Source: a virus. Taken from it: a stretch of 20,977 bases of DNA. Position numbers and translations under genes: made by a program. A model generated the notes under the pieces. The model had not been told where the DNA came from and did no database searches. It saw only the letters and a list, made by a program, of their open reading frames with translations. The first letter of the stretch is position 1. Every line of letters starts with the position of its first letter. Below, piece by piece: positions 13,657 through 20,132 of this stretch. Location: positions 1 through 20,977 of IMG/VR virus record IMGVR_UViG_3300034198_002634. One strand, given 5' to 3'.

Positions 13657-14345
13657 TTGACCCCGTTGTTCTGTGGTAACGGTGCCTGACGGTACTGGCC
13701 ACTACGATATGCGTCCGATCTTTCAAGGCCGTCGCCAAGCCTGGAAGCAAGCGCCAATGCCTCTTTGTACTTGGTTTCATAGTAGCCCATCATGTCCGCT
13801 TCGCTCTTCATGAAAATCGCCGCCTCAACCAGAGAGCCATAGAGCAGCACGGTATCAAAGTTGTCGCCCAGCCATGTTTGCCCATCTACCGCCACCGTGA
13901 TTGACTCAGGGTAGTAGAAGTAGTGCAACTCGATGACGTACGCAGCATCAGGCGTCGGGCCAAGCAGGAACGACAACTCATCAGAAATGACCGCCCCAGA
14001 AACCGTCGGGCCAAACAGCGCGTAGTACTTGGGGATGGCCGTGTCAGTCGGGCTGGGGTATGCCTGCCTGATGAAGTTCACATCCTTGTTCAGCAAATAC
14101 TCATACGTGCCCGTGGCATCAATGACCGCCATCGAATAAACCGAGAGGAAATCATCTGGGCACGACAAGTACCTGTTGTTGATAGTCGTAGAGCCCGTGA
14201 CGTTCTTTCTCAGGGACGGAAACTGAACTGAGTTGTAGATGCGCTGCTCTGCCTGTTTGACGAAGACAGGGATATTCGCCACAAACTCCGTTTCGGAGTT
14301 CTGGGTGTAGTCCTGAATTGCAGCAGACAGGGCAGCGTAGTTCAT
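13653..14345 (-). CDS. Head-tail adaptor protein (SU10 adaptor-like)
   Basis: The product has 230 residues and starts MNYAALSAAIQDYTQNSETE, followed by FVKQAEQRIYNSVQFPSLRK, YLSCPDDFLSVYSMAVID, LLNKDVNFIRQAYPS, a strand-rich PDAAYVIELHYFYYPESI and WLGDNFDTVLLYGSLVEAAI, then a C-terminal helix YYETKYKEALALASRLGDGL. This order is characteristic of connector adaptor proteins that attach below the portal, as in phage SU10 and relatives. It should form part of the neck ring. It overlaps the preceding small basic gene (ATGA) and is directly followed by the HNH gene. Confidence 0.82.
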   Translation of the reverse strand: MNYAALSAAIQDYTQNSETEFVANIPVFVKQAEQRIYNSVQFPSLRKNVTGSTTINNRYLSCPDDFLSVYSMAVIDATGTYEYLLNKDVNFIRQAYPSPTDTAIPKYYALFGPTVSGAVISDELSFLLGPTPDAAYVIELHYFYYPESITVAVDGQTWLGDNFDTVLLYGSLVEAAIFMKSEADMMGYYETKYKEALALASRLGDGLERSDAYRSGQYRQAPLPQNNGVK

Positions 14346-14542
14346 GCCATCGGACCCCTAGCCATGACGCCCTTGGTGGCGCAGCCCGTACCACGGATTT
14401 TGATGCCGCTGGTTTTCATCGGCGGGTAGTCTTGACTGCGGGTGTTGGCCACAGCCACATTGGCCTTGCGCATGGTCGTCTTGGCGGGTTCTTCACCCAC
14501 CACGACCGACGGGGCTTTTTTGGGAGACTTGTACGTTGCCAT
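14342..14542 (-). CDS. Tiny basic virion-region protein
   Basis: The 66-residue product begins MATYKSPKKAPSVVVGEEPA and ends GIKIRGTGCATKGVMARGPM. It is rich in Lys, Arg and small residues and has no hydrophobic segment. The closing G-x-K-x-R-G-x-G-x-A-T-K-G motif recurs in small phage proteins of the neck region in my recollection. Its function is unknown; binding of DNA or a connector ring is possible. The stop overlaps the adaptor start as ATGA. Confidence 0.72.
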   Translation of the reverse strand: MATYKSPKKAPSVVVGEEPAKTTMRKANVAVANTRSQDYPPMKTSGIKIRGTGCATKGVMARGPMA

Positions 14543-14543
14543 A

Positions 14544-14738
14544 TCAACCTCCCTTGCGGCCAGGGCTGCGCTGGTTCATGACCTTGGCCATGTTACGCCC
14601 GTACTTGAGCATGTCGGCGTTGGTCTTGCCGCCAGCCTTCATCTTGGTCAGGGGCTTGCCGGGGTGCAGGGCTTTCTCGTGCTTATGCACAGCCTTTGCA
14701 GCCGTCTTTTTGTCCTGCGCCATATCCTTCTTGTCCAT
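14544..14738 (-). CDS. Tiny Lys-rich virion-region protein
   Basis: I chose ATG at 14738 (64 residues, MDKKDMAQDKKTAAKAVHKH) because AAGGAG lies six bases upstream; the in-frame ATG at 14762 would lie inside the previous gene. The protein is very basic and includes ALHPGKPLTKMKAGG and a C-terminal ADMLKYGRNMAKVMNQRSPG. The GRNMAKxMNQ end is familiar from small proteins in phage neck regions. Unknown function; high charge suggests binding to nucleic acid or to an acidic virion surface. One base separates its stop from the following ATG. Confidence 0.72.
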   Translation of the reverse strand: MDKKDMAQDKKTAAKAVHKHEKALHPGKPLTKMKAGGKTNADMLKYGRNMAKVMNQRSPGRKGG

Positions 14739-14744
14739 GATCGA

Positions 14745-14750
14745 CTCCTT
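14745..14750 (-). promoter_or_regulatory. Ribosome binding site overlapping the upstream stop
   Basis: AAGGAG on the minus strand, six bases before ATG 14738; its first two bases are part of the TAA that ends the zinc-ribbon protein gene. Confidence 0.6.
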
Positions 14751-15171
14751 ATGTCGTTGCAACTGTAACTGTACCCAAATTCACCGCCAACACCAAATTG
14801 TTTGGCGTTTCGTTTGCGGTGAAAAATGAAGAACCACCAACTGGGTTCCATCCCCATTGAAATATGCGACTTCCAGCCTCCACGGTCCCAGTACCCAATG
14901 GCCCGGAACCAACCTCAACCTGCAACCCACTGGTCCCAGAAAGCCTGTAACTGCGGTCTGGGCGAGGATTCATCAAACCCTGCGGGTCGTCCACCGGGTA
15001 CATGCCCAACTGCAACTGCGGCTGATCCGGGTCCCAACATTCCGGGCACACCAGCAGTTCGTAGTTCTTGGTCTTGATGACCTCACGACGAAGCTGCTTG
15101 AGCATGTACCGCTGATCGCAGCGGTCACACTGAGCAATCGCATACTTACCGCTGGCAAATCTGTTGCCCAT
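14749..15171 (-). CDS. Zinc-ribbon virion protein
   Basis: The 140-residue product opens MGNRFASGKYAIAQCDRCDQ and has two Cys pairs, C15-x-x-C18 and C42-x-x-C45 (VCPECWDPDQPQLQLGMYP), a likely zinc ribbon of about 30 residues. A PVDDPQGLMNPRPD segment and a beta-rich end with FQWGWNPVGG follow. The family is very common next to gp4-like genes in aquatic phages. Zinc would stabilise the fold; a nucleic acid or connector contact is possible but unproven. The ATG shares one base with the TGA of the gp4-like gene (TGATG). Confidence 0.82.
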   Translation of the reverse strand: MGNRFASGKYAIAQCDRCDQRYMLKQLRREVIKTKNYELLVCPECWDPDQPQLQLGMYPVDDPQGLMNPRPDRSYRLSGTSGLQVEVGSGPLGTGTVEAGSRIFQWGWNPVGGSSFFTANETPNNLVLAVNLGTVTVATT

Positions 15172-16109
15172 CAGTAAGTGCTCCCAATGAACTGCTGACG
15201 GGGCACGAACCGAATTGCGGCCTTCTCACGATCTTCATCGGCGGCCAACTGCCAAGCCTCATCATACTGAGCTTTCAGCATGGGCAACCGCTCCATGCCA
15301 CCAGGGATTTTCCCGGCGATGTAATAGGACAAGCCAGCCGCCATGCACGGGATGAACCGGAAGGGAACATCCATGACGTTTACACCGCCACCAGCATCCT
15401 GCGTTCTGCGAAGACGCCAGTACACGAACTGATACTGCTGGGCGTTGTCCGGTGTTGGCCAGACTGTGACGGCAGGAAGCTGCTGCCAGTAAACCGCTGC
15501 CCCGTTGTTGTGGGATGCGGCTGTGGTGTCAGCCTGCCCCCGGAAGCAGTTGTATAGGGTATTCCCTGAGATGTATCCGTAGTTGATGATTTCAGAGTCA
15601 ACCTTGATGAACCCCGTGGCGGGCAGGCCAACCACAGAGTTGAGGGTAATCTGATTGACGGTGGCGTTGACTCCACCCACTTGGCTGATAGACAGGCCGG
15701 TCGGGCTCTGCTGGCCGTTGTACCGCTGGACCCAGACTTGGATCGGTCGGGCCTGCTGGAGCTTGTTGGGCAGCGTGGCGTAGGTGGAAACACTGATCCG
15801 GGTAATGGTCAGGTCTGCCTGAGTCGCAGCCACGTTGGCCCCGGTGCGGATCACATGCTCCAGAAGATCAACCGTGTCGGTTGGCAAGGCGTAGGTGTTC
15901 TGCCCCGGCACAAGGTCAATCGTGCCCTGCTCAATCGTCCAGAGGTTGATGCCACGGTTTGCCCAATCGGCAAACATGATGTTTAAACTGCGTCGGGCAG
16001 TTTTGAGATCATAGCCCGTGCGCAACTCTGAACCGGCGCGTTCAAACGCCTCCTCAACCAACTCAGTCAGGTCGAGGTTGAAACTGCTTGCGCCTGATGT
16101 GGTTGCCAT
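15171..16109 (-). CDS. Neck protein, P22 gp4-like
   Basis: The product has 312 residues. The N-terminal block LTELVEEAFERAGSELRTGY followed by ARRSLNIMFADWANRGINLW is the hallmark of gp4-like tail accessory proteins of podovirus-like phages. Next comes LVPGQNTYALPTDTVDLLEH, a beta insert with YNGQQSPTG and a VGLPATGFIKVDSEIINYG domain, then WRLRRTQDAGG and the C-terminal helical PFRFIPCMAAGLSYYIAGKI and YDEAWQLAADEDREKA. It should form a ring under the portal that connects head to tail. Together with the gene at 13653 it gives two connector proteins. AAGG lies upstream of the ATG. Confidence 0.85.
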   Translation of the reverse strand: MATTSGASSFNLDLTELVEEAFERAGSELRTGYDLKTARRSLNIMFADWANRGINLWTIEQGTIDLVPGQNTYALPTDTVDLLEHVIRTGANVAATQADLTITRISVSTYATLPNKLQQARPIQVWVQRYNGQQSPTGLSISQVGGVNATVNQITLNSVVGLPATGFIKVDSEIINYGYISGNTLYNCFRGQADTTAASHNNGAAVYWQQLPAVTVWPTPDNAQQYQFVYWRLRRTQDAGGGVNVMDVPFRFIPCMAAGLSYYIAGKIPGGMERLPMLKAQYDEAWQLAADEDREKAAIRFVPRQQFIGSTY

Positions 16110-16111
16110 AG

Positions 16112-16987
16112 TTAAACCTTACCGCCTTTTTTGAAAAAGGAGTTGCGCTGCGGCATGTCCATCGACATGCGCGGCTGCGGCATACCACCCCCGCCGCCCA
16201 TCAGGCCCATCAAACCCATTGGCTGCTGAAATTGCCCACGGCGAAACGGTGACGGACGTTGCATCATCTGCTGCTGCATCGGTTGCTGCTGCCGCCGCTG
16301 GTACTCGTGTATTTTGCCTTGCAGGTCTTGTATCTGCTGATACATCGGGGCTTTCTGCATGTAATCGTTCATCTGCTGCTGAAGTCCCTGCATCTGCGTC
16401 TGATACCCCTGGTACTCAGGGCTCTGCATGAACGCAGGCTGCTGGGGCTGAAAGGGGTTCTGCATTGACTGGGGGCCACCAAAACCACCGGACGACCGCC
16501 GCATAGCTTGTAGGGCTTGCTGCTGCTCCTGAAATGTGTCCTGAGTAGGTTGTTGCCCAAGGTTGGGCTGCTGTTGCCCACGAACAGAGTACCCCGTACT
16601 CGGGGCCATAAACTTTTCCCCTGTGGTGGGGTTTGTAAGTTCGGTAAATGCCTGACCAGTCGCCATTCCGGGATCGGGCGCTTGAACCCAATCCGGCACT
16701 TTAAGCTCTTGCTGGGGCCTGGTAGGTAATTGACTAAATGGGCTTGGCTGTTGCTGCCCACCCCCAAAACCACCACCCCCACCCCCACCGCCGCCACGCA
16801 AAAGCTGCCCAATGGGCATCATGATGGGTGGTTGCTGCCCGCCAAAACCACCACCCGTATTTTGCTGCGGCGGGCCAAACGGGTTGTTGGCAAAGCTCGG
16901 CATCTGGCCTGTCCCGCCAGTCGGAGGAGTGCTCTGCCCCTGCTGCGGACCCAGAGGGTTCGACGAATTGGTGCCACCGCCTGCCAT
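16112..16987 (-). CDS. Gly/Gln/Pro-rich low-complexity protein
   Basis: The product has 291 residues dominated by Gly, Gln, Pro and Met. It has a run of nine Gly with flanking Gly-rich sequence (about residues 65-76), a more ordered block VPDWVQAPDPGMATGQAFTE with TGEKFMAPSTG (about 97-133), then a Gln-rich probably helical region with YQTQMQGLQQQMNDYMQKAP and a C-terminus ending FFKKGGKV. No hydrophobic segment or enzyme motif is visible. Low-complexity proteins of this kind occur near neck genes in many aquatic phages and their role is unknown. TAATG junction with the gene before it. Confidence 0.75.
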   Translation of the reverse strand: MAGGGTNSSNPLGPQQGQSTPPTGGTGQMPSFANNPFGPPQQNTGGGFGGQQPPIMMPIGQLLRGGGGGGGGGFGGGQQQPSPFSQLPTRPQQELKVPDWVQAPDPGMATGQAFTELTNPTTGEKFMAPSTGYSVRGQQQPNLGQQPTQDTFQEQQQALQAMRRSSGGFGGPQSMQNPFQPQQPAFMQSPEYQGYQTQMQGLQQQMNDYMQKAPMYQQIQDLQGKIHEYQRRQQQPMQQQMMQRPSPFRRGQFQQPMGLMGLMGGGGGMPQPRMSMDMPQRNSFFKKGGKV

Positions 16988-17256
16988 TATTTCTTCCCCA
17001 GCTTTTCGCGTTCTTCAAGGAGTCTGACTTTGACCTGAAGCTCATTGATGTGGTTCATCAACTGCTCTTTCATGATGGCCCTGCGCTCCGCACTGATCGG
17101 GCTGTCGGTCGGGATGCCTTCCTTTGTGATGAGCGCAGGCATCTGCCCCTCGATCTTGGTCAGGCGCTCAGAAAAAGATGCAACCTGCCCCAGCAGCCAA
17201 GCCAGGGCCGCCACCACGATGGGGATTACCGCCTTCAGTACGTCTGACCAAGCCAT
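16987..17256 (-). CDS. Small membrane-anchored coiled-coil protein
   Basis: The 89-residue product has one N-terminal hydrophobic segment (about residues 7-26, VLKAVIPIVVAALAWLLGQV), then a charged part with FSERLTKIEG and a C-terminal coiled coil (about 58-86, ERRAIMKEQLMNHINELQVK). This N-anchor plus coiled-coil shape is that of an inner-membrane spanin or of a small lysis-associated protein, yet the gene is over 10 kb from the lysozyme. Which way it faces is not clear. It has TAATG junctions on both sides. Confidence 0.7.
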   Translation of the reverse strand: MAWSDVLKAVIPIVVAALAWLLGQVASFSERLTKIEGQMPALITKEGIPTDSPISAERRAIMKEQLMNHINELQVKVRLLEEREKLGKK

Positions 17257-17489
17257 TACCTGTACCTTGCTGTCTTTGCCGCCACCTTGGGCGGCTGTTT
17301 TACGAACTGTTTCCCGGCCTTCTTGCCTGCCCGCTTGGCACGGGTCGTCGCGGCATACTCAGCGGGTGACAGCGCTTTGATCGCATTTTCAGGCAGATAT
17401 CGCTCCCCCGTCTTGCTTGACGGTTTGCCAGACTTGGTACGCCACTTCTGCGCACCCCAGTCCTTGAGCGATTGCTGCGGGTCTTTCAC
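17256..17489 (-). CDS. DUF5872-like protein, C-terminal half (GTG start)
   Basis: I chose GTG at 17489 (77 residues, MKDPQQSLKDWGAQKWRTKS), which shares bases with the TGA of the previous gene (GTGA); a longer frame to 17552 would run through the previous gene. The protein carries KPSSKTGERYLPENAIKALS, then PAEYAATTRAKRAGKKAG and a basic end QFVKQPPKVAAKTARYR. In cellular and viral homologues I recall, this block follows a GQWSARKxQLL block in the same polypeptide (DUF5872-type). Here that first block ends the gene just upstream. Very basic; may bind DNA or the capsid interior (inference). Confidence 0.75.
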   Translation of the reverse strand: MKDPQQSLKDWGAQKWRTKSGKPSSKTGERYLPENAIKALSPAEYAATTRAKRAGKKAGKQFVKQPPKVAAKTARYR

Positions 17490-18007
17490 TTGTAACCACC
17501 CCCACGGGCCTTGTATTGCTTGGCCAGAAGCTGTGCCTTGCGGGCGCTCCACTGACCTGCGCCTGTGCCCTGTACCGCACGAGACTTGATTGACTCAAAC
17601 AGCGACTTGCGCATACCCGGCTTGGTGTAGACGCCAGCCTGATTGACCTTAGACTCTGTCTTGCCCCCCTTGGCAAACCTCTTGGTCAATTTAACACCGC
17701 CGCCTGTTATCTCACCCTTGGGCGACATACCCTTTGGTTTAAACGCTTGACCTTCCAGATACGCCTCAAGGTCAAGGTCTTTGCCCAGATTTTTCTGCAC
17801 CGTAAATCGTCCGCCAGCACCGGACCCCATCTCTCCAGAGGCTCCCATGGCTTTCACGCCATAGCTGGGCTTAACCGGCTTAAATTTCGACTCTACCTCA
17901 CCGCCCTCGGCGTACTGATCAAAGTCCGTGTTATCCCGACGGGCCTTGCGTTTGGCTCCGGGCATCTTGCTTGGGTTGATGGCACCCATACCACGGCTGG
18001 ACATCAT
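17486..18007 (-). CDS. Basic virion-region protein with DUF5872-like N-terminal block
   Basis: The 173-residue product starts MMSSRGMGAINPSKMPGAKR with a basic, probably disordered N-terminus and YAEGGEVESKFKPVK. A middle part reads GAGGRFTVQKNLGKDLDLEA and GVKLTKRFAKGGKTESKVNQ. The C-terminal 50 residues AGVYTKPGMRKSLFESIKSR and GQWSARKAQLLAKQYKARGG are the well-conserved half of DUF5872-type proteins. The frame stops at TGA within a GTGA overlap, and the matching second half is encoded by the next gene in the -1 frame. Function unknown. Confidence 0.78.
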   Translation of the reverse strand: MMSSRGMGAINPSKMPGAKRKARRDNTDFDQYAEGGEVESKFKPVKPSYGVKAMGASGEMGSGAGGRFTVQKNLGKDLDLEAYLEGQAFKPKGMSPKGEITGGGVKLTKRFAKGGKTESKVNQAGVYTKPGMRKSLFESIKSRAVQGTGAGQWSARKAQLLAKQYKARGGGYK

Positions 18008-18009
18008 GG

Positions 18010-18387
18010 TTACACCATCTTCCCGCGAGTTTTGCCGCGCTGGGCAATACCATCTGCGCGACGGGATGCACTTACCACGCCGCCTTTTTTCTTACCAACA
18101 CCAAACAGCCCTGGGTCCCTCTCGCCTTGAAAAAAATCAACATCCTCTACCCTTGGCTGCAAACGGGCAGCAGGGGTAGCAGGCGCGGGCTCGGGCTCGG
18201 GCGCAGAACGCTTATCTACACGGTTCGCCTCTACCCTTGCTCGCGTCGCTGCCGCGTCCGCTGCCGCATCCTCGGCGCTTACATCTTCCGGCTGCACACC
18301 GGGGCGAATATAGCCACTGGCAAGATATGCCGCACCAAGACCGCCAAGTACTTTGGCCGCATTCCCAAGTTTTTTCTTCCTCGACAT
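18010..18387 (-). CDS. Small tagged virion-region protein (1)
   Basis: This 125-residue protein has a basic start MSRKKKLGNAAKVLG, a short hydrophobic Gly/Ala helix (GGLGAAYLASGYI), a charged Ala/Glu/Arg region (VSAEDAAADAAATRARVEAN), a Pro/Ala-rich linker and a C-terminal tag of 24 residues. The tag core SASRRADGIAQRGKTRGKM is almost the same as that of the gene upstream. The layout (basic, hydrophobic helix, linker, tag) is shared too. AAGGGG precedes the ATG. I recognise tags of this type in aquatic phages but do not know their role. Confidence 0.76.
   Translation of the reverse strand: MSRKKKLGNAAKVLGGLGAAYLASGYIRPGVQPEDVSAEDAAADAAATRARVEANRVDKRSAPEPEPAPATPAARLQPRVEDVDFFQGERDPGLFGVGKKKGGVVSASRRADGIAQRGKTRGKMV
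18013..18084 (-). repeat. C-terminal tag, copy 1
   Basis: Encodes the last 24 residues of the protein at 18010-18387; 16 of 24 positions are identical to copy 2 without gaps. Confidence 0.75.
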
Positions 18388-18396
18388 GGTTTCCCC

Positions 18397-19446
18397 TTAG
18401 TACATCTTGCACTTGGTTTTGCCTTTGGTGGCAATGCCGTCAGCGCGTTTGGATGCGGACAACATGCCTCCAGAGGCCATCTTCTTTGGCATGGCCTTGG
18501 TCTTTCCGCCACGTTTAAACTCAACGTTCTCAGAGTCTTCGTCAAACTTTTTTGTCCGCTTGGAGGCTTCATTTGTCCTGGCGGTTGAACTTGATTTTGT
18601 GCTCGTGAAGTTGGTCGGCGTTTGACCACGGCGAGCAGCTTCTGTTAGCTCCGTCCGTGCAGCAGCAGCCCTTTGAAGAGCGCCCCTTGCAGTTGCGGCT
18701 TCAACTGCGGCATTACCAAATCCAGCAAGTCTGGTTGGACCCATGGCAGCGGCAATATTTGCAAGATTTCTTGAGATATCGCCGCCAGTCACCCGCCTTC
18801 CGCCAGAAACCGTAGTGTTTTCGCCCGTGGGAATCTGATTAATTAATTCCTCTCTCGTCATTGGACGGGACCCCGGAACCACTGGGCGGGCTCGCGGATC
18901 AACATCAACCCTTCCAAGACCTCGACCGCGCATCGCTTCTTGTTGTTGCTGGCGACGATACATGGCAATATCGGCGGCAGTAGGACCCCCGACACCTTCG
19001 CTGCGAGGCCCAATGACTGGAGCTTGAGCCATCCTCGATGGCATGAAATCCTCATCGGTGGAAAGGAGTCGGGCGGTCGAAACAGGCGCATTACGGGCGG
19101 CGGGAGCAAAACTGCGAGTGGCGACTGGCGCGACGGCAGGGGGAGGCATGGCGGCCTGATTCGCAGCCGCCACTTCTGCCCGCCCTACTCCACCAGTATC
19201 AGCAAGTGGGCCAAGTCCCTCAAACATGCCTTGCAGATCACTGGGTTGTTGGCGCACTTGTGCGGCTGCCGGGACTGCCGGGGCTGCAACACTTTCTGCG
19301 GGCGGACGATCAGTCCCCCGATACTCTACGTCAGCACGCCTTTCTCCTGGCTTGCGGTCGCGCCCAGGCCCGAAGAAGTTATAACCAAAAGCGCCAAGCG
19401 CGGCTAAACCCGCAAGCTCTGCTGCGCGAATACGTCTTTTAGCCAT
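18397..19446 (-). CDS. Ala/Pro-rich tagged virion-region protein (2)
   Basis: I chose ATG at 19446 (349 residues, MAKRRIRAAELAGLAALGAF) because GGAGG lies five bases upstream; an in-frame TTG at 19458 is less likely. The N-terminus is basic and followed by a hydrophobic Ala/Gly/Leu helix ending GYNFFGPG. A long Ala/Pro/Arg-rich, probably disordered middle contains MPSRMAQAPVIGPRSEGVGG and a helical ISRNLANIAAAMG stretch. A basic end reads FKRGGKTKAMPKKMASGG and then the 24-residue tag with SASKRADGIATKGKTKCKM. It shares architecture and tag with the smaller protein downstream but is nearly three times as long. No enzyme motif seen. Confidence 0.77.
   Translation of the reverse strand: MAKRRIRAAELAGLAALGAFGYNFFGPGRDRKPGERRADVEYRGTDRPPAESVAAPAVPAAAQVRQQPSDLQGMFEGLGPLADTGGVGRAEVAAANQAAMPPPAVAPVATRSFAPAARNAPVSTARLLSTDEDFMPSRMAQAPVIGPRSEGVGGPTAADIAMYRRQQQQEAMRGRGLGRVDVDPRARPVVPGSRPMTREELINQIPTGENTTVSGGRRVTGGDISRNLANIAAAMGPTRLAGFGNAAVEAATARGALQRAAAARTELTEAARRGQTPTNFTSTKSSSTARTNEASKRTKKFDEDSENVEFKRGGKTKAMPKKMASGGMLSASKRADGIATKGKTKCKMY
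18400..18471 (-). repeat. C-terminal tag, copy 2
   Basis: Encodes the last 24 residues of the protein at 18397-19446 and aligns without gaps to copy 1; the penultimate region has Cys where copy 1 has Gly. Confidence 0.75.
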
Positions 19447-19451
19447 ATCGG

Positions 19452-19456
19452 CCTCC
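19452..19456 (-). promoter_or_regulatory. Ribosome binding site of tagged protein (2)
   Basis: GGAGG on the minus strand, five bases before ATG 19446; it sits within the alternative TTG-initiated extension, which makes that extension unlikely. Confidence 0.6.
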
Positions 19457-19458
19457 AA

Positions 19459-19944
19459 TTAGCAGGCGTAGCCGCCCTTTTTCATGCCCAGCGGCTTGCT
19501 GCCAGACATCTTGACCTGAGTGCCTTTGGTCTTGCCTTTGGCGGCCAAACCATCACGGCTGGGGGCTGCGGTACGCACAGTGCCCATCTTGGCTTTGGTG
19601 ATGCCGCCGTTGGCCATTTTCTTCATGCCAGCCTCTGCCATCTCATGCTTGATCATGGATTTGGGAGCGCCTTTCTTTTTCATGAACGACACTTCCTTCT
19701 TCATCATCTCTTTCGACTCTTTCATGTCACCACCTCTTGAGAAAAGTTCCATCTTGCCTTGATTGGTTTTGGGCCTGTTGATTACCTGCACATCTGCGCG
19801 GTTGCCAGAACCAAACCTCCGACCCTTGTCTGCCTTCATGAACTCCTGACCGACAGACTGAGGGATTCCTTTGCGCTTGGCGGCAGATGGGTTATTTGCA
19901 ACCATCGCCATCAAGTTGTGTTGCGCTTTACTCTTGCTCGGCAT
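19459..19944 (-). CDS. Lys-rich virion-region protein with DUF3008-like start and tag core
   Basis: The product has 161 residues. The N-terminus MPSKSKAQHNLMAMVANNPS, followed by GIPQSVGQEFMKADKGRRF, resembles DUF3008-type SKAQQ proteins. A second part has MKESKEMMKKEVSFMKKKGA then PKSMIKHEMAEAG. Near residues 129-141 it carries SRDGLAAKGKTKG, matching the core of the C-terminal tags in the next two genes, and ends MKKGGYAC. It thus looks like a chain of short basic motifs. No membrane segment. Its start lies inside the end of the holin-like gene (17-base overlap). Confidence 0.78.
   Translation of the reverse strand: MPSKSKAQHNLMAMVANNPSAAKRKGIPQSVGQEFMKADKGRRFGSGNRADVQVINRPKTNQGKMELFSRGGDMKESKEMMKKEVSFMKKKGAPKSMIKHEMAEAGMKKMANGGITKAKMGTVRTAAPSRDGLAAKGKTKGTQVKMSGSKPLGMKKGGYAC
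19522..19560 (-). repeat. Tag core, diverged copy 3
   Basis: Encodes residues 129-141 of the Lys-rich protein; shares R/D-G-x-A-x-x-G-K-T-K/R-G with copies 1 and 2 but is internal, not terminal. Confidence 0.6.
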
Positions 19945-20131
19945 CTGCTTTCTTTCGGCGGATCAACTCCGCAAACGTCTTGCCCGAGATCATTTCTGCG
20001 ATACGCATCAGCGTCCAGATGGCACCAATCAGGCCAAATACCGGCGTGAGCAATTCCAAGAACGAGCCAATGGTTGCAACCACCGAAACAATGTCCAGCG
20101 CGTTCTTGACGGTGTCTGGGTTTTGGCTCAT
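19928..20131 (-). CDS. Small holin-like membrane protein
   Basis: The 67-residue product reads MSQNPDTVKNALDIVSVVAT, then hydrophobic stretches at about 12-28 and 29-48 (LLTPVFGLIGAIWTLMRIAE) and a basic tail RRKKADAEQE. The start N-P-D-T-V-K and the IWTxxRI segment match small membrane proteins in aquatic phages often called holins. With the basic C-terminus it could be a class II-type holin or holin regulator. It is far (about 14 kb) from the lysozyme gene, so a role in lysis is uncertain. Confidence 0.75.
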   Translation of the reverse strand: MSQNPDTVKNALDIVSVVATIGSFLELLTPVFGLIGAIWTLMRIAEMISGKTFAELIRRKKADAEQE

Positions 20132-20132
20132 G

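Noticed and set aside
17480-17500. Programmed -1 frameshift joining the two DUF5872-like halves
   Set aside because: No standard slippery heptamer was found next to the TGA; a GTGA reinitiation junction is the simpler reading.
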